Below are positions 10,010 to 21,152 of a stretch of 64,000 nt of DNA, piece after piece. The translations under genes were made by a program, and so were the position numbers. The DNA comes from Mycosphaerelloides madeirae (lineage: Eukaryota > Ascomycota > Dothideomycetes > Mycosphaerellales > Mycosphaerellaceae): positions 1 to 64,000 of the forward strand of contig NHNV01000068.1 of NCBI GenBank assembly GCA_002785995.1. The letters are read 5' to 3'. The notes below the pieces were generated by a model that was not told where the DNA came from, did no database searches, and was given only the letters and a program-made list of their open reading frames with translations. Position 1 is the stretch's first letter, and each line of letters begins with the position of its first letter.

Positions 10010-11515
10010 CTAAGTAGAGGAAGTTCCAGCGGTAGTCGAAGCTGAAGTCAAGCTCGAAGCACGCTGAGTGCAGCCAAAGCGGGTGTTGCCTTGATCAAAG
10101 ATGGCATAGACCGAGCGAAGGAAGACATCACCAAGAATATCAAAGTCCTGGTCTCCGCGAGACTGGATGCCGCCGTAAAACGTGCCATCGCCGAGATCCT
10201 GGAAAGGAAGCTCCTCAGGGTTGATGGTGAAGAGGTTGGTGCCAACAGCGACCTGGATCTTGGGGAGCGAGGCGAGGTCGGTGCTCGTGGGAAAGACCCA
10301 TCCCTGCTGTTGGGTGTTCTGCTTTGCACCCTTGATGGCGCCATACACAGCCTCGCAGAGCTGGTCGCTGACAAGAGCGAGAGTGGTACCAGTGTCGGCA
10401 ATGGCCGTGTTGCCAGTGAGGGTGACAGTCTTGCTGCCGACCTTGGCAGAGGCGGAGTCAAACATCCAGAAGCCTTGGGAGTTGTCGACTGGAGTATACA
10501 ATGGGGTCTGGCCATCAGTCGCATCAGTATCGATGTAGCCGAAGGTGTAGAAAGAGGTTACGTCTGCGCTGGAGGTGCTGCTGGAGGTGCTGCCCGCGAC
10601 AGCAGTGGTGCCCAGATAGGCCGTGAAGAGCTCAGTAGGCTTCTTGATGTCCTGCTGAGTGATCATGTTCTCGACAAGGGTTTGAACGGGCTGGGGCGAG
10701 ACGGTGTTGATGCTGCCGAAAGCCAATCCGAGGAGACCGTCCCCTGGACCTGACTGGAAGGAAGAGCTGAGCGTCTTTGCAAGCTCGATAGCTTGTCCCT
10801 CGACGACAAGCCCGCCAGCATTCACATTGTCAGTGCCGACATCGCCGGATGCAGTCGATCCATCGCCGTACTGAATCTGCCAGGTCGAGCCAGTAGTCTT
10901 CTTCCAGGTGGAGCTCTTGCTTGGGTCGAAGATGGTATGAGTCGATGCTACTCTTATTAGCCTCCATCGGTCTTTATGCAAATTTCAGGTCTTGACTCAC
11001 CACCTGCACTCTTGACAGAAGATGAGAGCTCAGTGCTCCAGACCCAGAGATCGGCCGAGCCGGTGTCGAAATCGAGCTTGAGTTCCTGTGCGGGAGTACC
11101 GATACCAACAGTCGCCAGGTATTCGGCATTGTTCTCAACGTCGTCCGCCTGGATACTGTCAGAACGAATTCAATCACCGTTGCTTAAACTGGACCTACGG
11201 GAACATCTCCAGTCTGACCAGAGGTGGGGTCTTTCTTCGCAAGAGTGTGTCCCTTGACATGAGCCTTGCCGCCGCTGGAGTCTAGTCAATTTTGTGAAGT
11301 TGACGTGCTGATCGATCACAAACTCACATCTTCTTGCCAAACTTCTTCAAGATGGCTTGAGAACCCTGCTGCTCGACCTTGTTGATCATGCAGTACGGAC
11401 CCTCGACAGTTGGGCCGAAGTTCCACTTCTGCATTGCGTGGACGTAGGACTTGAGTCCATTGCGCTGGTAGTTCTTGTTGATGGCGAGACTGCCACGTTG
11501 GAGTTGGCTTGCCAT
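10010..11515 (-). CDS. pepsin-like aspartic protease (family A1)
   Basis: Four exons: 11328-11515, 11199-11274, 11001-11148 and 10010-10947, giving 449 residues. Both catalytic motifs are present: DTGSADLW with Asp116 and ADTGTT with Asp322; the flap region IQYGDGS is at about 162-168. Closest in type to the fungal aspergillopepsin/penicillopepsin group. The propeptide-like N-terminus contains NKNYQRNGLKSYVHA, seen in that group. Oddly, the only good ATG (MASQLQRGSLAINKN) gives no hydrophobic signal peptide, and no signal-like sequence is seen in frame upstream. Either the protein is intracellular/unconventionally secreted or an upstream exon was missed. A Ser/Thr-rich insert (about 255-268) and a short Ser/Thr tail are present. 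The acceptor of intron 1 is slightly ambiguous. Confidence 0.92.
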
Positions 11516-12404
11516 GTTGGGTGTTGTTTTTCGAGGTTGTCTTTTTAAGTTGAGTTCCTTGAGTCTGATGATGAACACAGGAACAGTTGGAAGAGATGAA
11601 TCCTGCGAGGGAGCCACCGGCCTATTGTACCTTCTGCTGTCAGGCATCACACCACGAACGTGGGCAAGAACGGACGAGTGTGGTACGTCATGTTGGCGAT
11701 GCTACTGATACAGCGTCACACGTTCATGAGTCTCAAGCCAATGAAGCACTTGCTACTGGAGACCAACCCGGTCTTAATATGAGATAGGCGCGTGTACCTG
11801 CAGCGGGTGCATCTGAAGGTGCTAAATGGTGCCTGTATCGGTAAAGTGGACCTCACTCGGCCGGGGTCTGACTATCTCGCTTTGTCCTCCAGCAGACGAT
11901 AAGGCGGGCACACGGTTCGAACTCCTGCACGCGCCGCCACCAACGTCTTATGGGTCTTTGTTTGACCTATATCTCCTGCGAACACGAGACACTATCAGGC
12001 GCCATATGAAGTGGTGGATGCTCAATTGACCAGCAAACCGGATTGTTGCTTCGAAAGCGAACCGAGTGTGATACGTCATCTGCGCAGCACATCCCACGAT
12101 AGCCTTGCTGTACACCTGTACACAATTTTGGCGGGGCGTTTGGGTGCATTGGTGGGTTGTGATGGCGTTTGGCCTCTATGAAGCGTCGTCATCTAGATGT
12201 GTGGTTCAGCTAAAGTCACTCGCCAGGATCAGGCAAATACAAGCTCAAGACAGAAGCTTGTCGGTAACGGCGGCATCTCGCGGCAGCTTGTCTCTTGGCC
12301 TCACACGTGATGAGGCGACGGAGGTCCTGTTTCACTGTCAACGTCATACAGCTCGTGCCATCTTGACTGGACAATGTGGCGTATGAGCCCGTCCTCGTAT
12401 TGAC
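11516..12404. other. intergenic, about 0.9 kb
   Basis: No supported gene. A TTCGAAC-containing stretch near 11911 resembles a tRNA T-loop, but the arms do not pair. Presumably includes the protease promoter. Confidence 0.4.
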
Positions 12405-13275
12405 TCAGAGAAATGCGATGGCAGCTGAGTGATCTGGACAAAAGAGAACCTTCCACATCCGAAGCTCCCAAGCCACGGGTCGCGGATAATATGCCTCGTA
12501 CGACTCTCGGAAAGCCGTGAACTTATACCGTACCCGGCAAAAAGTGTTTCCTGGTCCCGAGGTATTTGACAGTTTCACCTTGGTGTTGCAATCGAAGAAC
12601 AGCCTGTAAGTGCCTCGCTGTGCCGTTCTCGTCTGCGAGCCTCGATATTTTGTAACGGCAATCCGACACCTCTGAGATCCATGTGCTTCACATGCTGAAA
12701 GCAGAGAGTCCATGCTGACGACAAAAGGTCCATGCGGGCTTAGACACTCGACCCATTCCGAAGCCAGATGATCCAGCCAGCTATGTCCTGGAAACAATTC
12801 GAGACATTTGACCTCGATACTGTTGATGGATCCGGATGTAAGCAGCATTTGTCACTCGAAGGGTTGGCGCTTCAGAAGCTGCCTCATCAAGACTGCTCAT
12901 GCTTAAAGCAAGTGTCTTTGCATCCTAAAGCGCCTTTGATCTCGACACCTCCAAGGGATTACCCGCAGATCTCGGATGGTAGTAGTTGCTCTCCCCAGCT
13001 TCCCGGCTCACGAAACGTCGATTCGAAGGCTGCGCAGCAGAGATTGATCACACTGGATGAAAGACGGATCCGCGACACGACAAGGACTGGTACTGAGTCT
13101 TGTGGATAGTCCTGGTGGAAAGGTTTTCCAAGCGGACGAATTGATGCGCATTCCCTGGGAATCCTGCTGTCACAGCGTTGGAAAAGGAGACGGTCAGCTC
13201 TGCGGTCTGAGGCGTCACGTTGAATATAGCGCTCGTGCCGTAATGTCGGATCTCAAGTTTCTCGTGTCGTAAGTC
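12405..13275 (-). pseudogene. possible degraded or unresolved hypothetical gene
   Basis: Two minus-strand stretches look protein-coding but cannot be joined. Around 13065-13275 a frame reads EKLEIRHYGTSAIFNV and continues through AELTVSFSNAVTAGF to a stop. At 12405-12848 a 147-codon frame contains RGTYRLFFDCNTKVKL and WELRMWKVLFC. The roughly 220 bases between them have stops in all useful frames and no convincing donor. I do not recognise either part. It may be a decayed gene or a real gene with splicing that I cannot solve. Confidence 0.3.
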
Positions 13276-13610
13276 CAGCTGGCGTCACCAAGTGGTGTGA
13301 GTCGCAGAATGGTGGTGAGAATGTAGTGTTCAAAGATACTTCACGGCTTGTATGATAATGACCCGACTTGTGATGGCGAGTGCAATTGATGGAAGAGGGA
13401 AGTCAAAGATGTTTTGATAAAGTTGAGTTTGTCCTTCGAAAGCGTCTTCCTCGCCAAAGCTGCACGTGACCATGCTTGGCAAGCACGACGCAAATTGCTA
13501 GCGAGACTTCCACCTTGAATTCCAATTGATGATACTCCATTTTTCCGCGCCACGACGACGACACCGACAACAACCGACCCAACGCTCTCCCCACACGACA
13601 TCCACCTACC

Positions 13611-14284
13611 ATGGCTGCCGTACAGAGCGTCCAGTGCTTCGGCAAGAAGAAGACAGCCACCGCTGTCGCCCACTGCAAGCAGGGCAAGGGCTTGATCAAG
13701 GTCAACGGCAAGCCGCTCTCGCTCGTCGAGCCTCAGATCCTGCGCTTCAAGGTCTACGAGCCCATCCTCATCCTTGGACTTGACAAGTTCGGTACGTCGT
13801 CATAAATTTGAGGAAGGAGGGAGTTGGAGTGAAGGAGGTGGAAAAGCGCGGTTGCGCACTGGGGTAAAGACGGAGGATGGAGATGGAGGCGATGAGAGGC
13901 GCATATTGGACAGGGGATACTTCAGGAGAGCATACGCTTACAATATGGATACAGCCGACGTCGATATCCGCGTCCGAGTCCGTGGTGGTGGTCACACTTC
14001 GCAAGTCTACGCCATCCGCCAGGCCATCGCCAAGAGCATCGTACGTCCACCCAGCACACGCGCAAGCACATCCGTCGCGCCCTCGAGTTCATCCCAGCCA
14101 ATACTAACCCTCGGCGCAGATCGCATACTACCAAAAGTACATCGACGAGCACAGCAAGAACCAGCTGAAGCAAGCCCTCGTCGCCTACGACCGCACACTC
14201 CTCGTCGCCGACAACCGACGATGCGAGCCCAAGAAGTTCGGCGGTCCAGGTGCTCGTGCCCGGTACCAGAAGTCCTACAGATAG
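13611..14284 (+). CDS. RPS16: 40S ribosomal protein S16 (uS9)
   Basis: Three exons, 13611-13791, 13955-14040 and 14120-14284, encode 143 residues, the usual length of eukaryotic uS9. The protein sits in the head of the small subunit with its C-terminal tail reaching the P-site tRNA. Diagnostic sequence: VQCFGKKKTATAVAHCKQG at the N-terminus, DVDIRVRVRGGGHTSQVYAIRQAIAKSI in exon 2, and the tail KKFGGPGARARYQKSYR. Introns are 163 and 79 nt with canonical ends and a CTAAC branch in the second. Start context CTACCATGGC is strong. No paralogue in the window. Confidence 0.98.
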
Positions 14285-14603
14285 ACGGAAACACGCACCA
14301 CGAAGGTAAGAGGGACAAAATGGGCTTATCACGGAGCAGGAGCGGGTTTCAGGTTTTGCACGCATGGCTTTGGGCGCATTATGGAGACGCTGCTACGGTT
14401 ACGATGTGCAGGTGGTTTATTAGCATCGCACAATGTCGTGTTGACAGCGTCGGGCTCGTGGTATTGAGCTGAAGCAAATCCAAGATCCTCTCGTCCATTG
14501 AGCGTTAACATTTCTTCATTTTCACAGGATAGACCTTGTGGGATCTACCATGTATGCGCCGGACTCCTCGCTGCCAAAATCCACACATCAGTCATTGCCC
14601 AGA
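14285..14603. other. 3' flank between RPS16 and NSE1
   Basis: Convergent 3' regions of two genes, 319 bases. No terminator motif or RNA gene recognised. Confidence 0.4.
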
Positions 14604-15584
14604 TCATTCCTCATCGCTCTCCTCAGCAGCCTGCCCAATCCTCCCATTACTACTTCTCGTCCCTCCGCTTGACCTCGCACCGCTCGGCTTCACATTTGCA
14701 GCCCTCGCGGCCTTTTCGCCCACCGGCGGCGCATCCACCCAATCCGTCTGACATGACGGACACTTCTCCTGATCCCTTTGCGCGCGAAACGCATTCCTCA
14801 CGCAATGATTATGCAGCCTCGTATTGCACGGTAGATTCGGACACCTCTGTCCAATCGTCACAATCTCTCTGCACGCCGAACAACTTTTGATTTTCACATG
14901 CGGCCCTTCCTCGTCCTCTTCATCGTCGTCCTCCCCAGGTTGCTCGTTGTACATATCCACAAGCCACGCCGAGAGCTCCATGATACCCCTCTGCGAAAGG
15001 GAATAGAACCCTTTCTGCGATTTGTCGAACCAGCCCTCGTCGACTAGACTGTCCAGCACGCGCTCGCCTTGATGCATCGTCAATCCGTTGTTCTGCGTAG
15101 CCTGCGTCTGCTCCCCGGTACCACTGTTCGGCGGCTTAGCCAATTTCAATGCTTGCATGCTGGTGATAGCCATGATCTCTGCCCTCTGCGTGTTGTACGT
15201 ATCAAACATCGCATCCAAGACCCTTTTCACAAACGCAATTTCATCCGCTGTGTGGACTGTCGCCATCTGCGTCATCGCATCACTTGTGGTGTTTACTAGC
15301 GCCCAGACGCGGACTTTCTCCTCCAGGCCTTGGTAGTAGGAACTTCGGATCTCGAAATCGAAGGGTGTGATAGCGGAGTGGAGTGTGCTCATGAAATCTG
15401 AGAAGTCTTCATATGTGATATCGCCAGGGAGGGTTTCACGATCGGGAGTGGCAGCAGTTTGTATGGCGGCGAGGAGGGGTTGGGCTTCGTCGAATGTGAT
15501 CGTGCCGCGGGCGAGGAGGGCTTGTAGGAAGGCACGATGGACGTGGCCGTAGGCGACTGGTTCTTCGCCATCGTCAGAAGACAT
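14604..15584 (-). CDS. NSE1: SMC5-SMC6 complex subunit Nse1 (RING-like)
   Basis: A single exon of 326 residues from ATG 15584. Nse1 is the RING-like E3-type subunit of the Smc5/6 DNA-repair complex and pairs with the MAGE protein Nse3. The N-terminal winged-helix region is seen in HRAFLQALLARGTITFDEAQPLL and the second in ERVLDSLVDEGWFDKSQKGFYSLSQRGIMEL. The variant RING lies at about residues 235-278, with Cys235, Cys238, Cys248, Cys253, His258, Cys261, Cys275 and Cys278 visible (CSAC ... CPSC). An acidic loop (218-227) precedes it. The Gly/Ser-rich acidic tail (EESDEE) is typical of fungal versions. Nothing looks broken. Confidence 0.93.
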   Translation of the reverse strand: MSSDDGEEPVAYGHVHRAFLQALLARGTITFDEAQPLLAAIQTAATPDRETLPGDITYEDFSDFMSTLHSAITPFDFEIRSSYYQGLEEKVRVWALVNTTSDAMTQMATVHTADEIAFVKRVLDAMFDTYNTQRAEIMAITSMQALKLAKPPNSGTGEQTQATQNNGLTMHQGERVLDSLVDEGWFDKSQKGFYSLSQRGIMELSAWLVDMYNEQPGEDDDEEDEEGPHVKIKSCSACREIVTIGQRCPNLPCNTRLHNHCVRNAFRAQRDQEKCPSCQTDWVDAPPVGEKAARAANVKPSGARSSGGTRSSNGRIGQAAEESDEE

Positions 15585-15907
15585 GTTGGCGGTGGTGTCA
15601 GTGAGAAAGGTGATGTGTGAGGTTGAAGATTAGGTTGAAACTGGAGACGCGTTCAACGCGATTTCAATTCACTGAAAGTTCTCCGCCCCCGCGTGTTTCC
15701 AATGAGAAAGGGAAAAGGTTGTCCCGCTGCGGAATCGGGCAAATTCAATCGCCCGTTGTTCCTCCCTCTTCGACTCCAAGTCCCATAAGGCAACGCTTCC
15801 ACGTAGACAGTCTCTTCTTCATCAACCTCACCTTCCTTCCACGAACCAGACATCACCCAATCCATCACTTCCCTCACACACTACCAACAGACAAGCACTC
15901 GCCCACC
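15585..15907. other. divergent promoter region NSE1/MAPEG
   Basis: 323 bases separate the two divergent start codons. Pyrimidine-rich leader sequence precedes the MAPEG start. No specific site recognised. Confidence 0.4.
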
Positions 15908-16489
15908 ATGGACCACCTCCCAGACCTCACTAAGAACAATGTCTCGCTCTACACGATCCCTCTTTACTGGGTACACAATCACCGCTCCATTACTCCCATC
16001 ACTTACTGACTTTCCCTCACAGCTCATCACCATGAGTCCCCACATCTATTCCGGCATGGTATACAAATCCAAAACCAGCGACAAATACGACAACACCGCG
16101 CCTCGGACCTTCACCGCCAAGATCCAAGCATCGCAGCAATTAGATGCCGCCACCAAAGCCAGTCTCCTGCGTGCTGAGGCCGCGTCGGTATGACAGAAAC
16201 CTCCCCCCTCCCCAGTCCGGAAGACATCTGCTGATAATCTTCCTAGGCGAATGGCTTCGAGAACTTCGGTCCTTTCACTGCGGCCGTCGTAGCTGCCAAT
16301 GTTGCGAAGCTGGAGCCTATGTTCGTCAACAGCATTACGCTTGCGTACCTCGCTTCCAGAGTGGTGTATAACTACGTTTACATTGGCAATGATACGCCGA
16401 CCAAAGCGAGTTTGAGAGGCCTTACGTATACCGGAGGAATGGTCATGTTGTTTACCATGTTTGTGAGAGCCGGAAATAAGTTCTTCTAG
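15908..16489 (+). CDS. MAPEG-family membrane protein
   Basis: Three exons, 15908-15970, 16023-16187 and 16247-16489, all phase 0, give 156 residues. MAPEG proteins are small four-helix membrane enzymes, often glutathione transferases or peroxidases of the ER. Visible: SLYTIPLYWLITMSPHIYSGMVYK (helix 1 and loop), the LLRAEAASANGFENFGPFTAAVVAANVA block with the family-type NGFEN-FGPF sequence, LAYLASRVVYNYVYIGN, and a final helix GMVMLFTMFVRAG. The RAxxANGFENxxxF pattern is the best family evidence. Substrate unknown. A start with Kozak-like CCACCATGG is clear. Confidence 0.9.
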
Positions 16490-19400
16490 GGAGCAGTGTA
16501 GGGGGGGAAATGGAGGATGTAATCTCAACGAAACGTATCTCTGCTCTGTCGGTTTGTGTTCTCTTTCGACGGGACTGTTGCATGGCATAGCGAGACGTTT
16601 GACGTACTCGGCGGAGTCTTTCAGGGGACGGGTTTGAATCCAGGATTCAAGTAAAGTAAAGAAAAGTGCATCTTGAGATGCTCTGCTTTCTTGTCGTGTG
16701 TCCTTGCTGCTCAGAACCCGAGCTCTTCCTAATGCTCCGTCCATAATCCCACGAAGATGTCTGGCTGGCTCCACGGTAAAAATGTGAGCTCGTGGATTCG
16801 CACCAGTGTTGATGATGGCACGACAGAGGTACTGTTTGCGATTGTGGATTACAGTTACCCCTTGACGGCCGCGCTCCTGTAGTGTCAAACCAGATAGTAG
16901 TCTCATGTGTCATATGTTCTCAGAGACGACTCTTCTGTCCTCGGCCACTGTCGTCTCCTGAACACGAGTTGTTCGGCGTGCATTCGCAATCGAAGTAAGT
17001 CTCGGGAGGGTATTTGGCTAGGATCGAATGTGTCGGATCGGATTGAGCGACCATCTGATGGTCAGCGGTGGAATCACCTTCGCGGATCGATCAAAGTGGA
17101 CGGCTCTTCTTTCCGGCCAAGGCGTCTCTCGTTTCTCGTCGATGTCTCCGGCAAAAGTAAGGCGTCCCATGGAAGTTTACCATACCGTACTTGCAAGATA
17201 AGCTCCTGTCAGTAAGAATGAGAGACCAACATAACTCATCCTGCCGTTAAGACAGACTTCTGATGGTACTCATCAGGCTGCACGTCGACGGTAGTCCCTT
17301 TTTCATCATAAAAGCCCCTTGGTCATCGGGAAGCTCCTTGTACTTTGCGACCAGGACGATTCCATCGAAGGAAGATCCAGCGTTGCTAGTCAATACTGAC
17401 CACAGTCTCTCTCTTTTCATCCATCGTCGTGAGACGATAACAAGCCAAGGCTGAGGAGCGGAAGAATGCGGTCTCCTGGCGAGAAGCAGACCGACCATCT
17501 CTAGTATGTAATCGACAAAGTCATCCAACGAGCTGTCGACACTGGGATGAGCTGGTTGAGCATGAGCAAGAAATGAGCAAACAACACGAAGAAGAAGAAG
17601 AGTCTACCAAACCAAGAGACCAGCAAAGCAATATCCATCAGCCTCGGACAATCCCCGAGGACCTTCATATAGTGGCTGCTGACAGATGGCACAGCGCAAA
17701 ACCCGCCGCGGATTAACAATCTCCCTTCTTCTCTTCTGGCCCCGATCGCAGGATGCTCTAGCAAGAAAACACTTATGCAAGTCATGATAAAGAAGATCTA
17801 GCGCTCCCACCCTAGAAGCCTGAGATGCATCTCAAGGAGGAGCATTAGACTAAAGGCGACTAGACTTCCTGCACAGATAGGCGATGATGGAGGGTAAGTT
17901 GGTGCGAGATCTGGAAAGGCTTGTCTCCTTGCGTGATGCCCAGAGATATTGACTTTTTCTTGTAAGCGCGCCCAAGGGTCTTCGTTCTTCTTCCTGTTTT
18001 TCGATGCTCCTAGTTCCTTAATCCTGGAAGAGTGGCTGTTGATGGCGCAACGCAATGACATGACGGGATAGCATGCAAGGGTGGGTAGCGAGCAGGGATA
18101 TTTCTCCAATGCCTGTTTGCTGCACATCAGGAGAGCATCTTGCTAGCAGACCAGTTCGCATGTTCAATGTCAGATTTCTCATGCATGTTGACAGCAGAAG
18201 AGTGGTCGGGCCTCGCTCGTAAGTCCTTCGGAGTTGTGCCTTCCTAAAACCCGGCGCCTGCCTAAAGAGGATACCAGACGAGAAACTTGAAAACGTCACT
18301 TCCCTCTTTCCGCCACTTCCCTCCTCTCCTCCTTCACCAAACACAAGACAGGAAAGAACGTTCAATACCGACTCGACCACACCAATCACCAAACCAATGC
18401 TTCCTACCAAGCGACTGAAAAGAAAGCGTACCCGCCGTCTCCCAAAGCACACCCTCAACCAAAACCTTAGCCTCGCTTGCCCACCCACCCTACTGAACGT
18501 CGTGTACCCTCACTAAAGTAGTCTTCGCCATAAGCACTACGCCTACGTGCTCTAAACGCTGCCCCCAAATACCACAAAACGTGGTATGTCGGTACTTGTC
18601 CCTTAGCCTCGCATCATCTACCGCTACGATCCACGATCCATTCCACCGGCGTCGCCGTAAAACGTAGCGCGCATAATGGCTTCTTGGGCTTCGCTTGTTC
18701 CTTTTTTAATGCTGGACCCCCCTGTTGAAAGCCGGACGCGCAGATCCTCGAAAAGACGGTCGATGAGATGATGGATATGTGGTTGCAGATTGCTTCAATA
18801 CGCTACTTTGTTCTCCCTCTCTCGAGCCTTTCTACAAGTATAGCGAATTACCATCGTACTTCTTTCTTCATCCGCCTCCTCACCACGCAAATGCATATGC
18901 TGAATGCGAAGAACGCGAAAAATCACAATCTCTACTACTAAAAAAGCACGCCGCGATGAAACGCCAACAAAAGAAAAAATCACCGCAAACGCAAACCCCC
19001 GCAACTTTCAAGTCTGTCTCCCCAGAAGAATCAGAGAGATCCTGTGTTGGTATCACCGGCCGTTAAGAATTGGCAAAAATGCCCTCCAGCGGGGGCTTGC
19101 TCCAGCCGTCAATGTCATACTCGTGGCGGCACGCTTGCCTGCCTTTCTTTCCGCCCCATGCGAAATGTACACCTCTCCCAGAAAAGTTTGAGAAACAAAC
19201 ATGAAAACTCCTCTCGCTCCGCCGTTCCAGAAAATGATTTCGCTTTGCCGCTCGACGTTGATGCGAAAAAGGACGCTCCGTTGGAAAATGCAGTATGGTC
19301 GGTCGGTTCCGAACCGGCCTCGAGTTCACTGATATGAAATCCTCCGCACAGTACCATCACCGAGAGCGGCTTTTTTCTCATCGAGAGCCTGCAGCTGTAG

Positions 19401-19525
19401 CGGCTCGTTTTGTCGAAGTGTGTGTGTGTCATTTGAATTATTGCTGTTGGTATTGCTGGCTCGCGCCTTGGTCATGAGCTACACCCTGTCGTCAATACCT
19501 CATGTCGTGTGAACGAGGCAGGACC
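16490..19525. other. gene-poor stretch, about 3 kb
   Basis: Several open frames reach 100-286 codons on one strand or the other, but none has an acceptable start, intron support or family motifs. A short basic plus-strand ORF near 18397 (39 codons, beginning MLPTKRLKRKRTRRLPKH) was noted but is unsupported. It lies between the 3' ends of MAPEG and the Con7-type gene, so no promoter is required here. Confidence 0.45.
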
Positions 19526-21152
19526 TTACGCACGCTGCTGCTGGTACGCGATACCGCCTTGACCGTAAGGGCTCTGAGGGTAGCCCTGCGCGCCGTACAT
19601 CTGGCTGTTCCCTGCGTACTGCTGCGCGCCGTCGACTTGTTGCTGCTGCGAGTAGTTGGCAGGAGCCTGTCCGGCGGCGGGTTGGTAGCCGATGGGAGGG
19701 AGTTGAGGGCCGCCACCCATCTGAGGCGCCATCATGTGTTGCTGGTATTGGCCGGGTTGGCCTTGAGGTTGCGAGGTGTCGGCGCCTGAGCGGGATGCTT
19801 CTTGGCGTTGGCGTTCTTCTTCGGCCTTGCGGCTGTTCTCTTCCTCCTTCTTCTTGGCTTTCCACTCCTTGCGGATTTCCTTAAATTCTGTATATCACGC
19901 CAGTCAGCACATGTACGGGCCAAAATAATCCCAAGTGAACGGTAAGGCTAGATCGCGCTAAGAAGCAGCGAGCATGGATAAGCCTTGTGGTTAGCGCCCG
20001 CGCGCGATGTGCTTTAACCACACGACGCGAGTAACACCATCAAAACATACCGGCCCCGATATATCATTTTAGCTTGTTGGAGAAGTCTAAGACAACGTGC
20101 GCTGCCGTCGCCTATGGAATTATGGAGGAGGGATTGAAAGAGAGAAACGTACCTTCTGGAGTCCGCTTTGTGCCGTGCGATTGCATTGTCACGTGTGCAT
20201 TGAGATGGTTCAGCGTGCCATATGCCTTTTCGCATCCATTCCACCCGCACTTGTACATGCGCTCGATTTCTTCGTATCGCCGCCTCGGGCGCTTGTGCTG
20301 CTGCGCGCCCGGGATCGGGACGAATGAGTACACAGTAGAAAGCGGGTGGCCGCCCTGTGGTCCGTTAGGATAAGCATATGCAGGCGCGCCAGCGAAGGTA
20401 CCCACCGCAGGCGGTCTCGGAATCGCGTGCGCTGCCATGTTAGGAGTCGCGCCGCCGGTCGTCGCTGGCGAGTGGCCATAGCCCATCGGCGACGAGTACT
20501 GTCCTGCCCACTCTGGGCGTCCGTAAGAAGTCATCGGTTGTCCGGTGTACTGGGGCATGTCGTGCTGCGGTGGGTAAGGCGAATAGTTGTGGGGCGGAGG
20601 GTAGCTTGGGCTCGACTGAGCGATGGAGGGATCTATTGGAACATCTGCGTCAGACTTTGCGTTGTTTGACGCGTGGCCATTGCTTTGAGGCCCTTCGAAG
20701 TTGGAAGAGGACGGACTTGATGTTTGCGCCATACCGCTCTGCGCGCCCGCGGCAGGGTATCTGTTTTGTGGTTGTTGTTGTTGTTGTGGGGTCGGCTGCT
20801 GGCCGTCTGCGTACGAGCGCTGAATGTATTCCGGGAAGCTTCCTGACCGTGCCGACTGTGGCAGTCCGTAGCTCGAGTCTGGCGTTGCAGAGGCGGAATA
20901 GTTGGAGGGCTTGTAGTCTTGTTGGGCTTGCTGGTATTGCACACCAGATGGATCTGCAGATGACCCTTCAGAGTGTTGTTCGTTGAACGGCGCGTGTTGT
21001 GGTGAGCTCAAACCTGACTGCGGATATTCCGGCTGTCTACCATCCATTGACTGGGGATGGTCGTTGTGCTTCTGTAGGTGCGATGCAAGGATCGCGCTTA
21101 GGGAAGCCTCGTTGTTGGTCTGGGTGGGCGGCGTGTTGTAGGCTTTGGGCAT
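19526..21152 (-). CDS. CON7: Con7-type C2H2 zinc-finger transcription factor
   Basis: Two exons, 20153-21152 and 19526-19887, give 453 residues. The protein is the filamentous-fungal Con7 family, named for a Magnaporthe regulator of conidial morphology and infection-related genes. A long Gln/Pro/Ser/Tyr-rich low-complexity N-terminus leads to the basic KRPRRRYEEIERMYKC and a C2H2 finger at about residues 300-326 (C302, C307, H320, H326: CGWNGC...LNHLNAHVTMQSH). The conserved continuation HGTKRTPEEFKEIRKEWKAKKKEEE is interrupted by the 265-nt intron exactly within TPE|E, and a Gln-rich tail follows. The intron is longer than most here. A very long gene-free region lies upstream, suggesting a complex promoter or long leader. 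Confidence 0.92.

Noticed and set aside
11905..11945. Possible tRNA (GGTTCGAACTCC-like T-loop)
   Set aside because: The flanking arms do not form the five-base T-stem or an acceptor stem.
16046..16906. 286-codon minus-strand frame
   Set aside because: It runs antisense through the MAPEG exons and continues into the 3' flank; no family features.
19888..20152. Possible snoRNA inside the CON7 intron
   Set aside because: There is a 7-bp inverted repeat (TGTGGTT/AACCACA), but no convincing C/D or H/ACA boxes at the right spacing.
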